Assembly: GCA_963765295.1 (NCBI GenBank)
Contig: CAVXVO010000005.1
Coordinates: 1-64,000, forward strand
DNA: 64,000 nucleotides
Direction of reading: 5' to 3'
DNA from: PALSA-612 sp963765295
GTDB lineage: Bacteria; Actinomycetota; Thermoleophilia; Gaiellales; Gaiellaceae
Below, in pieces: positions 61,348 to 64,000 of this stretch. The notes under the pieces are model-generated. The model did no database searches. It saw only the letters and a program-made list of their open reading frames with translations, and was not told the DNA's origin. The position numbers and the translations under genes were made by a program. Each line of letters starts with the position of its first letter. Within the stretch, counting starts at the first letter, position 1.

Positions 61348-62349
61348 ATGAACCATCGTCATGTTCGAGCACTCACCCGCTTCTGGTGGCTCTTGGTCAT
61401 CGGGCTCGGTGTCGGCCTGTTCGTCGGCGTCGGAATGATGGCGCATGTGTCCGCGTCCATTCCCCCCAAGGTCACGTATCGGTCGCGTCCCAAGTACACG
61501 GCCACGGAGAAGATCCTCGTGACCAGCGCGGCGGATTCGGTGGTCAGAACCCAAGTGCCGGGCGCAGTGCATTCGGTTCGAGGCCAGAGCAACGGTGGCA
61601 AGAGGTCGCAGCAGGCGACCGCTCCTTCGAGCGTTGTCGCGCAGAGCTCGCCCTCGTCGGATTATCAGTGGCTCGTCCAGGAGGCAAACTTCCTTCCGCA
61701 ATTGATTCCGTCGGATCAGGTGTTGGCGTTGCGGCTCAAGATGTTCGGCGACCTCCGAGGGGTGGTGATCGCGAAAGCGATCAACTCGGTGACGACGGCA
61801 AGCGGGAAGTACAAGCCGGGAAACGTCCCGATCATCCAACTCGACGCTACCGCGGCCAAGCCGGATCGCGCGATCAAGCTCGCCACATCGACCGTAACGG
61901 CGTTCGCGACCTGGCTGACCCGGTACCAGGCCAAGTCTCATGTGCCCGCCGATCAGCGCGTCTTGATCAAGGCCGTCGAGGTCCCGCGCAGGACGACCTC
62001 CTCGGGTGGCCCCAAGAAGAGCCTTGCGATCCTGGTCGTCTTCGTCGTGCTGGCTGCGTTCGCGGGCCTGGCACTCGTCCTCGACAAAATCCCGCCGCGT
62101 AGCGTGGAGCACGAGGCGGAGCCCTCGGCCGACCTGGACGCTGAACCGGCCCACGAGCAATCCGAGAACGGGATCGATCGCCAACAGCAGACCCGGTCGC
62201 CGGCCAGACCCCACCGACGGACAACCGGAACCGATGTTCGTTCGACCCCGCAGGAGGAGTTGTCCACGCTCCTTACCGACGAGGTTTCGAGCGCTCGGAG
62301 AGGCGACGGGAAAGCCGCAGGTGGAATCCCGAACCGCCGATCCGAGTAA
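61348..62349 (+). CDS. Wzz-like chain-length determinant without kinase
   Basis: 333 residues; AAAGGAGG precedes ATG 61348 closely. Membrane segments at about 13-33 (WWLLVIGLGVGLFVGVGMMA) and 226-246 (SLAILVVFVVLAAFAGLALV) enclose a periplasmic domain with YTATEKILVTSAADSVVRTQ and DRAIKLATSTVTAFATWLTR, the layout of polysaccharide co-polymerases. No Walker motifs; the C-terminus is a long polar cytoplasmic tail. Works with the Wzy-like protein next to it to set chain length. Confidence 0.82.
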   Translation: MNHRHVRALTRFWWLLVIGLGVGLFVGVGMMAHVSASIPPKVTYRSRPKYTATEKILVTSAADSVVRTQVPGAVHSVRGQSNGGKRSQQATAPSSVVAQSSPSSDYQWLVQEANFLPQLIPSDQVLALRLKMFGDLRGVVIAKAINSVTTASGKYKPGNVPIIQLDATAAKPDRAIKLATSTVTAFATWLTRYQAKSHVPADQRVLIKAVEVPRRTTSSGGPKKSLAILVVFVVLAAFAGLALVLDKIPPRSVEHEAEPSADLDAEPAHEQSENGIDRQQQTRSPARPHRRTTGTDVRSTPQEELSTLLTDEVSSARRGDGKAAGGIPNRRSE

Positions 62350-62373
62350 TGACGGCTGGACACACGGCCTGAC

Positions 62374-63789
62374 GTGATGGGAAACGGCGAACAGGGCTCT
62401 CTGGCGGCCCCCATGATCGACGGAAGTCTCGGTCGGACGCGCGGAGCGCGTCCGACCGAATCGACAGGCCTGCTTAGCTGGCAAGGGGCGGCAGTCGCGC
62501 TGGTCCTAATCATCTGGCTGATTCCGATCAAGAGCTACAAGCTCCCGGTCACACTCCCGTTCAACCTCGAGATCTACCGCCTCTGCATCGTGGTGCTCCT
62601 CTTCGCATGGGTCATCGCGGCTGTGGGCGGATCGGCACGGCTGGACGCCGCCGGCCAGGGCAAGCCGATCGCACTTCTTACTGTTGCGGCGGTCGTTGCC
62701 CTACTGGCGAACCGCGACGTGATCAGCGCGGCGGGGCTAGAGACACAGGCAGTGAAGTCTCTGTCGTTCTTCCTGAGTTACTTGATCGTCTTCTTGTTGT
62801 TGACCTCGACTCTCTGGCATGTCGCCGAGCTCGAGAAGGTCATGCGCGCGCTCGTACTAGGCGGGGCAGTAGTGGCCATGTTCGCGATCGTGGAAGACAG
62901 GACCAACTACAACGCCTTCCAGCACCTCCACAGCGTGCTTCCGTTCCTTGAGCACTTCGGGAAAGAGCGCACGAACTTCGCTGGCGGGCAGCTTCGCGTA
63001 CGTGCTTCGGCCCAGCACCCGATCGCGCTCGGCGTAGCGCTTGGCCTCTGCATCCCGCCCAGTATCTACCTGGCGAATCGAGCCACAACGAAGCTGCGAG
63101 CCAGCGCATGGCTGTTGGCGGCGAGTGTCATCACGATTGGCGCGATGGCAACCAAATCGAGGACAGTTGTGCTGATGGTGATCGCCATGCTCCTCGTCGT
63201 CCTCTGGATCCAGGGCCGGAAGCTGCTCCGGCGCTGGCCGATCCTGATCGTCTTGTTCGTGCTCGCTCACTTCGCGGCCCCTGGGTCGGTCACGCACCTC
63301 TACCGGCGATTTGAGCCGAAGAGCGGGCTCGTCGGTCAGCTGCAGTCGCGAGCCGGTCAACGCGGCTCGGGACGCCTCGCCGATCTGGGCCCCGGCCTAT
63401 CGCGGTGGTCCGGCGCCCCGCTATTCGGTCGAGGGCTTGGCACCGTCGCGGCCACTGGTGATACCAAGATCTTGAATGGCGAGGCCACCTCGGCGGGCGT
63501 TCCGATCATCTTCGACGACCAGTACATGAACACACTCGTCTCCCTTGGAGCGCTGGGGCTGATCGGAGTCGTGTGGCTCGTCTGGGGATCGACCGTGAAG
63601 CTCGGCAGATCGGCGCGGAGGCTTCCGGGCGGGAGCAGAAGGGATCTGCTGACGGCCTGCACCGCCAGTTGCGCCGGCTTCGGCGCGGCCATGCTCACCT
63701 ACGACGCATTCAGCTTCGTCCAGTCGACGCTTGTCTTTCTGATCATCGCTGCGGTCGGTCTACGCGCCCGGTCGCTTTTCGAGCCGTGA
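62374..63789 (+). CDS. Wzy-like O-antigen polymerase/ligase
   Basis: 471 residues with about 10-11 membrane helices and a large external loop (about 300-375). Family-like features: RASAQHPIALGVALGLCIPP, ATKSRTVVLMVIAMLLVVLW, LFGRGLGTVAA and the late IFDDQYMNTLVSLGALGLIG (the D..Y.N.L...G pattern before the last helices). Expected to polymerise lipid-linked repeats outside the membrane. GTG 62374 or ATG 62377; the stop overlaps the next gene (GTGA). Confidence 0.88.
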   Translation: MMGNGEQGSLAAPMIDGSLGRTRGARPTESTGLLSWQGAAVALVLIIWLIPIKSYKLPVTLPFNLEIYRLCIVVLLFAWVIAAVGGSARLDAAGQGKPIALLTVAAVVALLANRDVISAAGLETQAVKSLSFFLSYLIVFLLLTSTLWHVAELEKVMRALVLGGAVVAMFAIVEDRTNYNAFQHLHSVLPFLEHFGKERTNFAGGQLRVRASAQHPIALGVALGLCIPPSIYLANRATTKLRASAWLLAASVITIGAMATKSRTVVLMVIAMLLVVLWIQGRKLLRRWPILIVLFVLAHFAAPGSVTHLYRRFEPKSGLVGQLQSRAGQRGSGRLADLGPGLSRWSGAPLFGRGLGTVAATGDTKILNGEATSAGVPIIFDDQYMNTLVSLGALGLIGVVWLVWGSTVKLGRSARRLPGGSRRDLLTACTASCAGFGAAMLTYDAFSFVQSTLVFLIIAAVGLRARSLFEP

Positions 63790-64000
63790 GCATCCGGCCC
63801 GGCGAAATCAGAACCGATCTCGACTCCACCCCCAAGGCCATGGCCAGGGGGGCTGCCGTCAACCTCGCGGGCGCCATGGGCGCGATGGTCTTGACCTTCT
63901 TCTTCAATTTCGTCATTACGCACGTCGTGCCGGTGCACGGCGTCGGCCTATTCGCCATCGCCACCACGGTGGTCTCGCTCTCAATGGTGCCTGCGCTACT
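63786..64000 (+). CDS. Wzx-type flippase, N-terminal part (cut by window edge)
   Basis: GTG 63786 overlaps the polymerase stop. The visible 71 residues start a MOP-superfamily flippase: a polar leader, then AAVNLAGAMGAMVLTFFFNF, VITHVVPVHGVGLFAIATTV and VSLSMVPAL. The gene continues beyond 64000. It completes the set initiation-transfer-flip-polymerise-length for EPS locus 2. Confidence 0.8.
   Translation, partial: MSIRPGEIRTDLDSTPKAMARGAAVNLAGAMGAMVLTFFFNFVITHVVPVHGVGLFAIATTVVSLSMVPAL

Noticed and set aside
1..64000. CRISPR arrays, rRNA genes, riboswitches and plasmid or phage origins
   Set aside because: Looked for by eye on both strands; no spaced repeats, rRNA sequence or conserved riboswitch core was found.

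Overview
The window is high-GC DNA with frequent GTG/TTG starts, GTGA/ATGA stop-start overlaps, an Lsr2-like AT-hook protein, DivIVA-like coiled-coil proteins and an ECF sigma factor. This suits an actinobacterial chromosome, most likely a soil lineage such as Thermoleophilia. The class is inferred; no rRNA, tRNA or other marker gene was found to confirm it.

Layout. 0-3.2 kb: exported protein, ECF sigma factor with a membrane/LPFTG partner, PRC-barrel remnant. 4-7 kb: exported EXORDIUM-like protein and the first of four exported PF04185-type phosphoesterases. 7-13.7 kb, minus strand: exopolysaccharide (EPS) operon 1 (BY-kinase/chain-length protein, GT4, ligase/polymerase, flippase, GT2). 14-26 kb: small and hypothetical genes, CAP-domain proteins, an Lsr2-like/PAP2 pair, two 'MPWC' paralogues, two DivIVA-like proteins, and decayed pieces of an integrase, a nitroreductase and an FMN-binding protein. 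26-41 kb: an exported-protein region with two phosphoesterases, two LamG-like proteins, three beta-helix proteins, a 1249-residue repeat protein and a CHRD protein. 41-45.7 kb: glycosyltransferases and a nucleotidyltransferase-kinase fusion. 46-52 kb: histidine kinase, two paralogous NarL-type regulators, a second repeat protein and a cupredoxin-fold protein. 52-64 kb: EPS locus 2 (phosphoglycosyltransferase, Alg14/Alg13-like pair, four AlkP-superfamily phosphatases, Wzz-like, Wzy-like and the start of a flippase).

How it fits together. Two EPS assembly loci (initiation, glycosyl transfer, flipping, polymerisation, length control) bracket a large set of exported adhesion, lectin-like and phosphatase proteins with two-component regulators. 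The window therefore looks like a cell-envelope and matrix region. Locus 2 is unusual in placing four AlkP-superfamily phosphatases among its glycan genes.

Data quality and evolution. At least eight reading frames are broken by small indels while both halves still read as good protein, so either indel errors or real decay are common here. Two paralogue pairs carry long tracts of (near) identity at DNA level (585 bp with one mismatch; 387 bp with none) beside diverged sequence, which points to recent gene conversion or partial duplication.
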